Shown here: positions 49,599 through 61,390 of the stretch, piece after piece
Layout: each line of letters begins with the position of its first letter
Numbering within the stretch: the stretch's first letter is position 1
Origin: Pseudorasbora parva
Lineage: Eukaryota > Chordata > Actinopteri > Cypriniformes > Gobionidae
Direction of reading: 5' to 3'
NCBI RefSeq assembly: GCF_024679245.1
Contig: NC_090177.1
Coordinates: forward strand, 39,620,803-39,684,802
Length of the DNA stretch: 64,000 nt
The notes under the pieces: generated by a model
The model's database searches: none
What the model was told of the DNA's origin: nothing
Seen by the model: the letters and a program-made list of their open reading frames with translations, nothing else
Program-made: the position numbers and the translations under genes

Positions 49599-49904
49599 GT
49601 TACACATGTCTTGGTTTCATTGGTTCCTTTATTTCATGTGTCATGTTCTCATTGGTTGTCATAGTCATGTGTTCCCCTGTATCATATATTTAAGCCCTCA
49701 TGTTTGTCATTTATTGAACCAATTTGCTGTTACAAGTTTCCGTTTGCCGGGCCTTTTTAACATCAAGGTCATGGTTTGTTTCATGTTTTGTATTTAGTTT
49801 TTTAGTTTGTTCCATGTTTTTGTATGTTGTATTTTCACTGTAAATAAACTGCACTTGGGTTCGCAACACTATCGTCTTATCGTCTCTGTGTCAGCTCCGT
49901 TACA
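49599..49904 (+). mobile_element. LTR-like segment B (possible solo LTR)
   Basis: Starts TGTTACACATGTC and ends CTCCGTTACA, giving TG...CA ends. A TATA-like ATATATTTAAGCC is followed downstream by AATAAA in TGTAAATAAACTGCAC and then a GT-rich end, the order expected of an LTR. No target duplication was found. Confidence 0.5.
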
Positions 49905-50870
49905 GAACAGCACAAAATCTGTTCTTTAGTTCTGCTTTCTGACAATGAGTTAGCCTATCATACGCTGCACTGTAAAATGTTGTTTTGAGACACAAACTCA
50001 ACTCTGTCATGTTGATATCATGAGACAGCTTTTCACCTCAGGAAAAAAAGTGACATTTTTAGAGATCTTGTCACACCCCTGATAAATGATATGAAGTCGT
50101 TTCTCCTGAGTTCTCACTGCTTAACTTCCCAAATAGCTACAATTTTTCTGTCATTTACCATTTGGAGCATTTCCATAATTTTACTGTAATCCAGTTGAAA
50201 TTACCTTTAGATCATTTAATCAGCCAATTTCCTTAGAACTCAGGTCTCTTTTTTCCCCACCATGAATTAGTAATATTATATAATTGGACAGCTGTGGGCT
50301 CATTGCAAGCTGTTCAAACAAGTGCATTATTTGTCAGTATTTGTTAAATCTTGAAACTGATCCAAGCTCTGAGTCGTGATGAATTCGGGATTGCATACTC
50401 CTCATACTATTTCTCTCATAGAAAGAGACTGTATAGTAGTAGGCTAACAGTAGTATACTAGTATGCGGTTCTGAATTCAGCAATTGTGTAAATATGTCAG
50501 GTGCAATTCAAATTCTTCTTGAGATTATTCAGAGGCGGAGATTGTTCTGATATTAGTGACTCAAACATCCTTAATATTTGCAGATTAGGTCTATTCTGAT
50601 AGGATAGCGGAGAGCAGGCAGGATTATACAAAATTATTTTAATTAGCTAATACTTTAGCCTATACGTCATGTTAATAATTGTACATATTTTAGGCCAAAG
50701 TAATTCAAAACTATTATTGAATTTGTCCATTTTTTGACAGTCGACACACTGCAAAAAAAATTGTTTTAAAGTTTTGGAAGAAAATACTATTTCAGTCCCC
50801 CTAATATTAATTCAAAAAGTTAAAAATTAAAGTGTTACTTGTTGTTTCTTTGTATTTGTCAAATTTTCAA
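49905..50870. other. Intronic non-coding DNA
   Basis: Nothing recognised. Confidence 0.45.
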
Positions 50871-50872
50871 TA

Positions 50873-52431
50873 CTAACCCGATTACAAAAAAGGTTGAGAG
50901 ACTTGTTAATAAAAACAGAATGCAATGATGTGGACGTTTCAAATATCAATATTTTATTCACAATACAACACAGATGACATATCAAATGTTTAAACTGAGA
51001 ACATTTATAATTTTAAGGGAAAATAAGTTCATTTTAAATTTAATGGCATCAACACATCTCAAAAAAGTTGTGACAAGGCCATGTTCACCACTGTGTGGCA
51101 TCCCTTCTTCTTTTTATAACAGTCTGCAAACTACTGGGGACTGAGGAGAAAAGTTGTCCCATTCTTGTCTAATACAGGCTTCTAGTTGCTCAACTGTCTT
51201 AGGTCTTCTTTGTCGCATCTTCCTCTTTATGATGCGGTAAATGTTTTCTATGGGTGAAAGATCTGGACTGCAGGCTGGCCATTTCAGGACCCGGATCCTT
51301 CTTCTGCTCAGCCATGATGCTGTAATTGATTGCAGTGTGTGGTCTGGCATTGTCATGTTGGAAAACGCAAGGTCTTCCCTGAAAGAGACGACGTCTGGAT
51401 GGGAGCAAATGCTGTTCTAGAATTTGGATATACCTTTCAGCGTTGATGGTGCCTTTCCAGATGTGTAAGCGGCCCATGCCACACACACTCATGAACCCCA
51501 TACCATCAGAGATGCAGCTTCTGAACTGAGCGCTGATAACAGCTTGGGTTGTCCTTGTCCTCTTTAGTCCTCTTTAATCCGGATGACATGGGGTCCCAGT
51601 TTTCCAAATAGAACTTCACATTTTGATTCGTCTGACCAGAGAACAGTTTTCCACTTTGCACTTTGCCACAGTCCATTTTAAATGAGCCTTGGCCCAGAAA
51701 AAAAACCTGCGCTTCTGGATCATGTTTAGATATGGCTTCTTTTTTGACCTATAGAGTTTTAGCCGGCAACAGCGAACGGCACGGTGGATTGTGTTTTCTG
51801 GAAGTATTCCTGAGCCCATGTTGTGATTTCCATTACAGTATCATTCCTGTATGTGATGCAGTGCCGTCTAACGGCCCGAAGATCACGGGCATCCAGTATG
51901 GTTTTCCAGTATTGACCCTTACGCACGGAGATCGTTCCAGATTCTCTGAATCTTTGGATGATATTATGCTCTGCAGATGATGATAACTTCAAACTCTTGA
52001 CTCTGAGAAACTCCTTTCTGATATTGCTCCACTATTTTTCGCCGCAGCATTGGGGGAATTGGTGATCCTCTGCCCATCTTGACTTCTGAGAGACACTGCC
52101 ACTCTGAGAGACTCTTTTTATACCCAATCATGTTGACAATTGACCTAAAAAGTTGCAAATTAGTCCTCCAGCTGTTCCGTACATTTAACTTTTCTAGGCT
52201 CGTATTGCTACCTGTCTCAACTTTTTTGGAATGTGTAGCTCTCATGAAATCCAAAATGAGCCAATTTTTGACATGACATTTCAAAATGTCTCATTTTCAA
52301 CATTTGATATGTTATCTATATTCTATTGTAAATAAAATATAAGTTTATGAGATTTGTAAATTATTGCAAAAAATATATATATTTTTTATTCACAATTTTT
52401 AGTGTCCCAACTTTTTTTGGAATCAGGTTTG
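50873..52431 (-). mobile_element. Tc1-like transposon, complete ends
   Basis: The 1,559-bp element is flanked by TA (50871-50872, 52432-52433). Left end CTAACCCGATTACAAAAAAG, right end TTTTTTTGGAATCAGGTTTG. The same family left a deleted copy at 9036. Confidence 0.9.
51114..52077 (-). pseudogene. Tc1-like transposase, heavily broken
   Basis: Begins MGRGSPIPPMLRRKIVEQYQ at 52077 and is then scattered over several frames: IIQRFRESGTISVRKGQ (51759-51992), RRFFFWAKAHLKWTVAK (51616-51819), VFQHDNARPHT with the second catalytic Asp (51199-51501), and WPACSPDLSPIENIYRIIKR with the Glu (51114-51356). At least three frameshifts; the order of conserved blocks is intact. Dead copy. Confidence 0.88.
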
Positions 52432-52439
52432 TAAGTGCC

Positions 52440-52765
52440 TATAAGGCGGGTACACAATGTGCATACACTCCTTATTACACACACAGTCTAATAATAAAAA
52501 ATGCATGTAAAAAAGTAAAAATTCCACCATGGTGAGAGCACAACTAGCTTTTTAAGGGAATGGGAGATGAGACTCTGATTGGTTATTGCACATTACGGCC
52601 AAAACCCATGACTCATTAACTTTAAGAGATTAGGCACAACACCTTCAGACCCTGCATCTGGCGTGCAGACCGTTTTTCTCATCGTTAAACTAGCAAAAGT
52701 GAATTAGGACCAAGATTACTAAGTGCACATGCACCATGCACTTCACACCAAGCTAATATTTGTTG
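52440..52765. mobile_element. MITE arm, inverse of 34068 family
   Basis: GTTAAACTAGCAAAAGTGAA and AAGTGCACATGCACCAT are inverse to the blocks near 34110-34165. The opposite arm is not adjacent. Confidence 0.4.
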
Positions 52766-53881
52766 TTTTATGCTTCAATGTAAAAAGCATTTATGTTTAA
52801 AACAATAACTGCTTCTTAATATATTTAAAAAAAAATTGGATTCCCTAACTTTATACACATGAGGCTTAAGTATGCAGCCTGTTCTTTTTTTAGATTTTAA
52901 AGTGGATTTTCTTCATTGTACAATTTAACAATTTAACTTCTGCTTGCGTGTGAACATCAGATGTTTTCATTCAGCTTTGCAGGTGCTGAAGTGTCGTTAA
53001 TCAAACTGGCGTTCTCGAGAGGCTGATGGCTGCAGCTCTGACTCACGGTGGCGGTTTCTATCCTTCTTTGCATCTTTTCTTTTGTTAGCTCCTCCTGCAG
53101 TCTGTCTGTGGGCCACTTGACTTATGCAATGTCAGATTGCATAACTGCAGGATAGCGCGTTTTGCCAAACATTCACAGTGCAGGAATGGGCCCTTGAATA
53201 ATAAAACGGCTTATCCCATGAAATGTCTGCTTCATTAAATTATTCACACAATGCAATAGGTACGGACAGGCTCTCCACCACTGGAGCAGAGAATTGACGT
53301 TTGAGAAATGAGAAATCCTTTTTGTTTGCCTATATCTCTGGTTTTAATGAAATCAGAGGCCTAAGTCTGCTTTCATTATGTTTACTATTCCTTGTGGCGC
53401 AGATAGACCGGCTTCAGCTGAGTCATCCGGAACTTTATAGCGAGAGTTGTTTTATTTTTATTTTACTTTTACTTACTTTATGCCTAAACTTACGCTTCCA
53501 TCTGATGTTGTCTATGTGTGATATTATCTATGTTTAAACACTTTCACACTCGTACACACTTTTATATGCTTTACCTCTGAGAGAAACTAGCTTCACTTCA
53601 AATTAAGCTTTAGTAGATAATTATACAAGTTACATGTTAGTAAGTCAGTGCTTACTAATTGATTAGTGGGCAAAAAAAGTACACATTTCAAGTTAAATGT
53701 AATTTTTGTCTTCTTTTTTTATAGATCTCCATATTTAACCATTCATAATATATTGTCATTATGGATTTTGATTTTTTTCAGGGCATAAAACAGGCTGCTT
53801 TTCATGTTTGTTAGCTGAAATAACTAACATTTGCATTTTACTTCCTGCATCAATTAGACTTAAATAAATTAATAGGATTTA
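52766..53881. other. Intronic non-coding DNA
   Basis: Nothing recognised. Confidence 0.4.
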
Positions 53882-55118
53882 GTGCTGTCAAATCAATTAA
53901 TCGTGATTAATCACATACAAAACAAAAGTTAATGATTAACGTGTGCATAAATATGCACTCATCCTTCTATATATTTAAGAAATATTTGCATTTGTATAAA
54001 TATATACATATAACTACTTTTTTTCCGTAAATACCAGTATGCATCTGTGTGTAGGGATAAGCTTTTGGTACGGTGCACGTGAACGGGGAATGCAATGTTT
54101 AACAGTTAACAGTCGGCTTGTTTTAAGCGCGGAACACACTTCAGTCCGAGCTCCCACCATCATATTAAATATTCAGTCCATGTTATCACGAAGTTCAAAC
54201 GATAATGCCGTTTTTACGCTCTTCAATGGGACGTGACTGATTCAGGCGCGTCAGTTCAAACAGCGCGGCGCGCGAGTGAACGTGATCGTCTCTTCCTAAA
54301 GAATAAACATGAATTAATATCTTAAGGTATGTTGAGGATACATTACAACTTGTGCAACGTATCATATGTCGTGTAATCGCTCACTCGGTGTTTCAACTTC
54401 AGTAAAAAAGATTGTAAACAACGTAGCTTTACTTTACCTCAGGCAGTCATTCAGTGTCAACACAGCCATGAGTTCACGAGATCAACTCTTTTTCGCTAAA
54501 TATATGCACGAGATTGGCCTATATATTAATTATATTCTACTTAACCTGTTAGTGATGTCTTGATTATTTAATGTATGTTTAAATAAATCTGTAGCCTATT
54601 TAAAATGACAGAAACTGTGTATGATCATATTTAAACAACGAATTGGAGAAACAACTTAATTGTATGATTAGATTTAGAAGTTAATGCAAAAAATGCCTTA
54701 TGTGAAGTTTACGTTCGCATACAATGTGTTATTTGAGTGTTGATTATTATATCTAAAAATGGGGCTTTCTCTGTTGTTAACCTTAACAATTATAGTGTGC
54801 AAGTAAGGGCTTCCTTTATAGATTACAGCATTATCTTTAAGAAACTTGCAGGTATAATTGAATTAATTTAAGAACAGACAATTTTTTTAGGAAATCACTG
54901 TTTAATAAAAATAAATAAAAAGCAATTTTGTAAAACTGCTGAACCGAACTTGTACTAAACTGTGACTTCAAAACCGAGGTACATACCGAACCGCCAGTTT
55001 TGTGTACCATTACACCTCTAGTATTTATATATGCATAATAATTATACACAGGACACATTTTTTAAACTTAAACTTTTATTTTGGATGCGATTAATTGTGA
55101 TTAATCGATTTGACAGTA
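53882..55118. mobile_element. MITE with GTGCTGTCAAATCAATTAAT ends, outer layer
   Basis: GTGCTGTCAAATCAATTAAT at the left and ATTAATCGATTTGACAGTAC at the right are inverse complements, with GTGATTAATC repeated at both ends. Likely hAT-type. An inner element occupies most of the interior. Confidence 0.8.
54040..55020. mobile_element. Inner MITE with AGGGATAAGCTTTTGGTACG / TACCATTACACCTCTAG ends
   Basis: The right end resembles a terminal sequence of a common fish hAT family (inverse of TAGAGGTGTAATGGTACAC). The left end is its diverged partner (GTAGGGATAAGCTTTTGGTAC). CpG-rich interior near 54238-54285. The left boundary is approximate. Confidence 0.5.
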
Positions 55119-55421
55119 CTATAATATTTATAACTCAAACACTAACTATGGTAATTTACTTAATCGTGTCATACACTATTAATGATGACACCAACTTACT
55201 GACAGGTAGCATATCACCTTTCACATTATTAGGAACATTTCAAAACTCAAGAGATCATATGTCATATTTGACAGTTACGGTAACTGTTTATGCTGGCAAC
55301 ATTTGCATAGTGGAGTAAGTCGTTCCATTCAGTTTCCAATGTAGAGGATGTCTGAGGTGTTCATAGATTTAGAAATATATCATCACACTCATTTCAGCTT
55401 GACTTTCTTTTCCCCCATCAG
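55119..55421 (+). other. 3' end of candidate intron 1
   Basis: Ends with a pyrimidine-rich tract and the acceptor TTTTCCCCCATCAG at 55408-55421. Confidence 0.7.
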
Positions 55422-55447
55422 GGTTTCTGTCGGTGCAGCCATCAAGC

Positions 55448-55643
55448 ATGAAGTGGAACTTGTTAAAGAAGAAACCTGCAGCCATGGTAGGCCCCGAGCC
55501 CACTGGCGCCAGCGTCCTGACGATGGCCCCTGTTGTTTCTACACCTGCAGACAACTCCACCGAGAATCAGGGCCCGGTCAGCAAGAACGATGTCTTTGGT
55601 GACATCAAAAACAAGTTCCTCAATGAGATGGACAAGCTTCCAC
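55448..55643 (+). CDS. syt2: Synaptotagmin-2-like, first coding exon (luminal domain)
   Basis: The exon runs 55422-55643 (26 bases of 5' UTR, then ATG at 55448) and encodes 65 residues plus one base. Synaptotagmin-2 is a synaptic-vesicle calcium sensor for fast neurotransmitter release; its N-terminus lies in the vesicle lumen. The peptide starts MKWNLLKKKP, has an N-glycosylation sequon NST at residue 36, and ends with DVFGDIKNKFLNEMDKLP, matching the juxtamembrane luminal segment of vertebrate SYT2 (DMF...KL.NE..K.P). Donor CCAC|GTGAGT, phase 1. The basic N-terminus and NSTE motif favour SYT2 over SYT1, whose start differs. No signal peptide, as expected. Confidence 0.88.
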
Positions 55644-57300
55644 GTGAGTATATGACTATATGGGACAGATTAACTAACAGCTTGCGACTAAAAACTACTA
55701 CTAGGTTTATTTAGTAGACATGACAAGAAATGAGTGCTGAAAATTCTTGGACAGGATTTTTTTTTTTTGGCTGACCTTATTGCATATGCATTTGTTGGTG
55801 TTTCCATTTCATATGCAAAATGTATGCAAAATTGTTTTGTAATTTGCGCGTCTTAAGTTGATCACGTGCCAGAACTACAATAACCATAACATTCACACAG
55901 CGCACACGACACCTCTGCACAAGATTTCTCTCAACATGGGGCAAGAGAGCTGTCGGTCAATAAATGGAGAAAAAAAAAACGAAGTAACTTGCAATACTTA
56001 CTTATTTGAAAAAGTAACTTGTACAAAAGTACACTGAAAAGTTATGTGTTACTTTACTAGGTACTTATAAAAGTAATCTGATTACACAATTCATGTTACT
56101 TGCAATGTGTTACACCCACCACTGTAGATACAGTATATCACTATATACACTGTAGATATTAGTATACTTACTACATTAAAGGGTTAGTTCAACCCAAAAT
56201 GACAATTATTTAATTAATTACTCACCCTCATGTCGTTGGACACCCGTAAGACCTTCGTTCGGAACCCAAATGAAGATATTTTTGTTGAAAGCTGATGGCT
56301 GAGAAAGGCTTCAGATAGGCCTCCATTGGCATTCAGGACATTCCCACTCACAAGACCCATAAAGACACTAAAGACGTCGTTACAAAGTCCATCTCACTAC
56401 AGTGGCTGTACAGTAATGTTACAATGTGATGAATATAGTTATTGTGCACACAAAAATCAAAATAACGACTTTATCCACCAAGTTATTGACGTGAACTCGA
56501 CGCATGTGCGGGGATATGACGCAGATCCTACACGGAAGACAATATCTTGGTGGATAAAGTCATTATTTTGATTTTGTGCACAAAAACTATTCTTGTCGCT
56601 TTGTAACATTATTGTACAGCCACTGCAGTGAGATGGACTTTGTATTGATGTGTTTAGTGCCTTTATGGGTCGGTGGGAATGTCCTGAATGCCAATGGAGG
56701 CCTATCTGAAGCCTTTCTCAGCCATCAGCTTTCAACAAAAATATCTTCATTTGTGTTCCAAAGATGAACGAAGGTCTTACGGGTGTCCAACGACATGAGG
56801 GTGAGTAATTAATGAAATGATTTTCCTTTTTGGGTGAACTAACCCTTTAAGTATACTTGGAAAATTTACTTGAAATGTACTTCTTTTTTTGGAAAGGTTT
56901 TTAAGTCATACCACCTTTTATTAAAAGCTCTGCATCATTGTAGTTAAACTATGGCAACCACAAATTAACCATGGTTCATACGGATTACATAATCAGAGAG
57001 TAGTTGTTTTCAGTGTGTACTGGTTTGTTCAGAAGTCGACATTTCAAGCTGTCTATAGGTATATTTCTCATGTCTGCGAGGCAAGTATCAGGTTCATTTT
57101 TGTGACACCCTCCAGTCCACGGAGATCGAGACGGCAGAAAGCGCATCCTGTATGTTTTCTATATTTTACAAAAGCACAATATTTTGTTCAACTTAGTTCA
57201 AATTATGTATCACTCTATTTCAAATGATGACAAAGCTAGATTTTTATTTTCAGCCCCTATTTTAGTTCCTCCCTTTTTTCTCCGTCTTTCTCTCTTTTAG
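55644..57300 (+). other. syt2 intron between luminal and TM exons
   Basis: 1,657 bp, GT...AG, with acceptor CTTTCTCTCTTTTAG at 57286-57300. It contains a palindromic TTAA element at 56180-56846 and a poly-T near 55757. No alternative exon recognised. Confidence 0.85.
56180..56846. mobile_element. Fold-back TTAA MITE inside syt2 intron
   Basis: TTAA at 56176-56179 and 56847-56850. Ends AGGGTTAGTTCAACCCAAAA and TTTTTGGGTGAACTAACCCT. The arms are inverse over nearly the whole 667 bp (GTCGTTGGACACCCGTAAGA with its inverse; CATTGGCATTCAGGACATTC with GAATGTCCTGAATGCCAATG), meeting near 56510. Confidence 0.95.
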
Positions 57301-57461
57301 TGCCTCCCTGGGCCATCATCGCCATCGCGATCGTAGCTGTGGTCCTCATTCTCACGTGCTGTTTTTGCATCGTTAAAAAGACCTGCCTTAAGAAGAAAAA
57401 AGGCAAGAAGGGAAAAAAAGGAAAGGGAGAAATGGGAATGAAGAACATGAAGGGAGGAGAG
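57301..57461 (+). CDS. syt2: Synaptotagmin-2-like, transmembrane exon
   Basis: Encodes residues 66-119. The split codon C|TG restores Leu66, so the junction reads [17 protein letters not shown], the exact register of vertebrate SYT1/2. One membrane helix spans about residues 69-90 ([20 protein letters not shown]). It ends in a Cys cluster (palmitoylation sites in the family), followed by a Lys/Gly-rich linker ([18 protein letters not shown]) that binds acidic lipids in known synaptotagmins. NMKGGE at the end fits SYT2 (NMKDMKGG). Donor GAGAG|GTACGA at 57461, phase 0. The next exon (acidic linker, then C2A) was not found before 64000. Reading on past the donor meets a stop at 57495-57497. Confidence 0.92.
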
Positions 57462-57497
57462 GTACGACCACCCGACACCAAAGCTCTTCAGCCTTAA

Positions 57498-57981
57498 AGG
57501 GATAGTTCACCCAAAAATGATAAGCTCTCTCATCATACAGTACTTAATCATTCAGATAAAGCCTCGTATGTCTTCCTGTCATGACATAAAACGAGATGTC
57601 ACACAAAATGTTCAAGTTGTTCTTTACGAGACAATAAAAGTAGGAGATTCATAATGATATAGATAATGTAAATATGTAATGATTTAGAAAACAGTGTTAT
57701 TTTAGGATCACTGAGTCTTTATAAAATGTTGAATAGGGTTTATTTTTATGTATTTTAAGTAATTAAAAATGTTAAAACTACTTTAATTTTAGATACAGTT
57801 GTAATAATGTTATTGTATGTTTATGGCAGTTTTATAGTTTTTTTTTAATATATAGATTTAGTTCTTCTTGCACATTCTCCTAAACTTCTCCTTTTATGTT
57901 TCACAATAGAAAAGAAAATGTTTTGGAGTGATGTGAGAGTGAGTAAATGAGTTCAATTGAACATTTGGGTGACCTATTCCT
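57498..57981. mobile_element. TTAA MITE 36 bp after a syt2 donor
   Basis: TTAA at 57494-57497 and 57982-57985. Left end AGGGATAGTTCACCCAAAAA, right end ACATTTGGGTGACCTATTCCT. The arms are more diverged than in the 56180 element. Confidence 0.8.
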
Positions 57982-57985
57982 TTAA

Positions 57986-59316
57986 AACTGCAGTCGAGGC
58001 TGTGTTTAGAGAAACAGAAAGATTAACGTTTTTCCACTGCCTAATTTCCGTCTGTTGCTAATGAGTCTAATAAGGTTCCATACATATCTAATCTGAATCT
58101 TTCACTTGTTTAATGCTTTTAAAGATTTTACTCAAGCAATATATTTGAAAGACTCAGCAATCTCAAAACATCAAAGCCTGTCTTAAAAAAAAACCCGGCT
58201 GTGTTACTACCTCACATATCCTTAATATAGCTTCTAGGTCAAGCAAATGGATGGTTGGTATTCTGAAAAGATTTTTTATCCATTTAATATTCATGGAATA
58301 TAAAATATTCAGTGTTGTACGTCATTCGCTGCCTGTAAAGCAGGAAGGCTACATGAAAGATTTCCCGCCACATCAATTCATTTGCCGTGTTCGTATAATT
58401 TGGTTTCTAGAAGAATGTATGTGCTGTTAATCTCTTGTGCTTTTTGTGTTAAAAATGACACATTTTCCAGCGAATGCACAGCAGCACTAAATCTTTTTTT
58501 TATCTCTGTTTTGGAAATAAAATATCTGAACAGCTAATGAGTTTTGCTATTTGCTGTGTTGTGTCAGATCCCGCTGTGTGCTGTATGTTTTCTATTGTGA
58601 CAAGCTAATTTTCCTTTGGGAATCATTAAAGTTCTGCCTGTCATATCGTAGAGTTTTCTTTATAAATGTGACAAAACTATAAAGTTAAATCAAATATTAA
58701 TGTAAATATACATATGTATTTAAAAAATAACTCCAAAGCGCGGCTACTGTACTGTTCTGTATCTCAGTTCAGAGGTATTATAGTTAAAACCTAAAAATTA
58801 AAAAAAAAAATAATAATAATAAAATGGATGTTCACTGAAGTGATGAAATAATAAAACATTTTAATTATTTTATTTCAGTTAGTCGCCAAAGCAATATTTA
58901 TCATTTTCATTTAGTTTAAATTGCTCAAACCTTAAATTACTCAAACATAAGTTATAATAAATATTAAAAAAACTAAATAAAATATAAAAGAATAATAATA
59001 ATTCAATTCAAACTCATTCAAAATATAAAAATATAATAGTATCTTAAATTATACACTGTCAAAAATAAGATCAAACTTCAAAATATGATTGCTTATACTT
59101 ATTGCTTATATAATATATTATTAATACTTAATGTTATTTAATAGTTTTAACCTTTATATAATGTTACCTATTTTAGCTGTCAGTATTAATACGCATTTTA
59201 AATAAATAAATATATATATATATATATATTTTTTACCTACATCAAAATTATATTATCTTAAAACACTCTTCATTTTGATATGATTAAAACAAAGAATTGT
59301 AATGTCAATTTCAATA
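57986..59316. other. syt2 intronic DNA, AT-rich
   Basis: Low-complexity A/T stretches, including AATAATAATAAAA near 58808-58823 and (TA)n near 59212-59228. No exon recognised. Confidence 0.5.
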
Positions 59317-59317
59317 G

Positions 59318-59394
<77 letters not shown>
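59317..59394. repeat. (ATT)n microsatellite
   Basis: About 25 perfect ATT units. Confidence 0.98.
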
Positions 59395-59397
<3 letters not shown>

Positions 59398-59658
59398 AGT
59401 GTCACAATACAAAGTCATAATCTTTTATGATATTTTTATGGCAGCTACCAGCAAACATTGGCCAACAACCTAAAGTTAACTGAAAAAGTGTCACCAATCT
59501 GGCTTGTTTATGCTTTATCTAGGACATATTACAATTGCCCTATGTCTCCCGTTCTGTACAGTACAATGCATCTATGTGGTTTACTTCTGAAATTGCATTG
59601 GTTAAATTTGTTATGCAATGTTTAATGTATTATCCAACAACATAATATGTCTACTTAA

Positions 59659-60300
59659 AGGGTTAGTTCACCCAAAAATGAAATTGATGTCATTAACTCC
59701 TCACCCTAATGTCGTTCCACACCCATAAGACCTCCGTTCATCTTCACACACAGTTTAAGATATTTTATATTTAGTCCGAGAGCGTATGCAGTCTATGAAC
59801 ACTATACTGTCCATGTCCAGAAAGGGAATAAAAACATAATCAGAGTAGTCCATATGAGACATCAGTGGGTTAATTAGAATAAAATAAAGTCAAATAAAGA
59901 TTTGAACGGTTATGAATCATTGATTCTTGATTTGGATCGCCAAGGTCACTTGATTTCAGCAGTTTGGCACGCGATCCGAATCATGAATCAATCCGCTGAT
60001 TCATAACCATTCGAATCTTTATTTGAGGTTTGAAAAACAAATGCGGAAGAGAAGACAATGCTGAATAAAGTCGTAGTTTTTGTTATTTTTGGACCAAAAT
60101 GTATTTTCGATGCTTCAAGAGATTCTGATTAACCCACTGATGTCTCATATGGACTACTGTGATGATGTTTTTATTCCCTTTCTGGACATGGACAGTATAG
60201 TGTGCATGTGTGTGAAGATGAACGGAGGTCTTACGGGTGAGGAACGACATTAGGGAGAGTCGTTAATGACATCAGTTTCATTTTTGGGTGAACTAACCCT
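59659..60300. mobile_element. Fold-back TTAA MITE, intact copy
   Basis: TTAA at 59655-59658 and 60301-60304. Ends AGGGTTAGTTCACCCAAAAA and TTTTTGGGTGAACTAACCCT. It is palindromic over most of 642 bp, with the centre near 59960 (GCGATCCGAATCATGAATCA). It is the uninterrupted relative of 29346-30908. Confidence 0.93.
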
Positions 60301-60304
60301 TTAA

Positions 60305-61254
60305 ATCAAAATGTGTCATTTTTGATACATGTCCATTAAGTGTTACTTGATTTCCTCTACTTGATTCTGTCTTCTGTGAGTTCAATCTCTCCCTCTCTCT
60401 CCATTTCTTCATCTCTCTATCCTCCCCGCTTTGTGTCTAATATGTGCTCCGTGTATCTTGACTGTGGTGGACCTGTCATCTTACGGTAGGTGTGACATGG
60501 CTTGCAGCGCCCCTCTCTGACCGCCTGGTGAAAGCTCAGACCAGGGCCGGGGAATTGGGCTATGAAAAAATGGCTGGGAATGAAATCTTTGGCTTCTTTT
60601 TGAGTCTTGCAAGCTGCAGGGGTGCTGAGGTTGCTTGAGGACTAGTTTGGGGTTGGTTTGGGGAGGGCTCGCATTCCGCCAGTTTGACATGCCACGCTGG
60701 CGTTTGGGGGATTAAAGCCAAACGGGTAGAAGGAATGGCCCTTTAGAAGTGGATGTGCATTTGGTTATGACTTAAACTTCATCCTAGCTTATTGAAAGAC
60801 ACCAACACACCAATCCTCACTAACATGCATGTTGAAAGGGTACGGTTGGTGGTTTGTCCTCTAAAAGCTGCTCCACCTATCCAATGTCACGATTTGGTCC
60901 CTTAAACGATCCCTGAGATAAGTTGTTATCCAACAAACATGCATTTCTGCATACTTTAAACCATTCTTAAAGCAGATAGCCGGCTGTAAAAGGAAACCGG
61001 AGGAATTTCAAGATGCGGTGAAGCAGCATTTGAGACAAAGCCCAATGCATGCCCTTCATACAGGCACCAGTGAATGACCATGACTTGACTTGAGAGTAAC
61101 TTTCCTGGACGACCCATTGTGTGAAAAAAAAAAAAAAATCTGTTGCTTTCTTCCTGAAATGTAGAGATGAGACGTGGGATGAAGTAGGTGGCGTGGGAAA
61201 CAGGAGACATATTTCAATTGTTTTGTTTGTTTTATTTATTTTGTATGTGTGTGT

Positions 61255-61288
<34 letters not shown>

Positions 61289-61390
61289 GTGTGTGTATAC
61301 GTAAGTTAAGTGTGCTTTAGTTCGAAATACTGTTAAGGGTGATGTGTGTATTTTCAATGATAAAAAACGTTCTCCTATCCCAGCTCTTAA
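60305..61390. other. syt2 intronic DNA with a GC-richer block at 60480-60720
   Basis: A pyrimidine tract (60387-60430) precedes a balanced, repeat-free block. No acceptor or donor pair gives a recognisable synaptotagmin exon. (GT)n/(TA)n repeat at about 61245-61298. Confidence 0.4.

Noticed and set aside
57301..57497. Short complete protein ending ALQP at 57497
   Set aside because: The frame continues past a good splice donor at 57461 into intron and MITE sequence; the family continues into an acidic linker and C2 domains.
60387..60490. Possible small alternative syt2 exon with a pyrimidine tract and CGGTAGGT donor
   Set aside because: No AG acceptor lies between the tract and the donor at a workable distance, and the peptide does not resemble any synaptotagmin segment.
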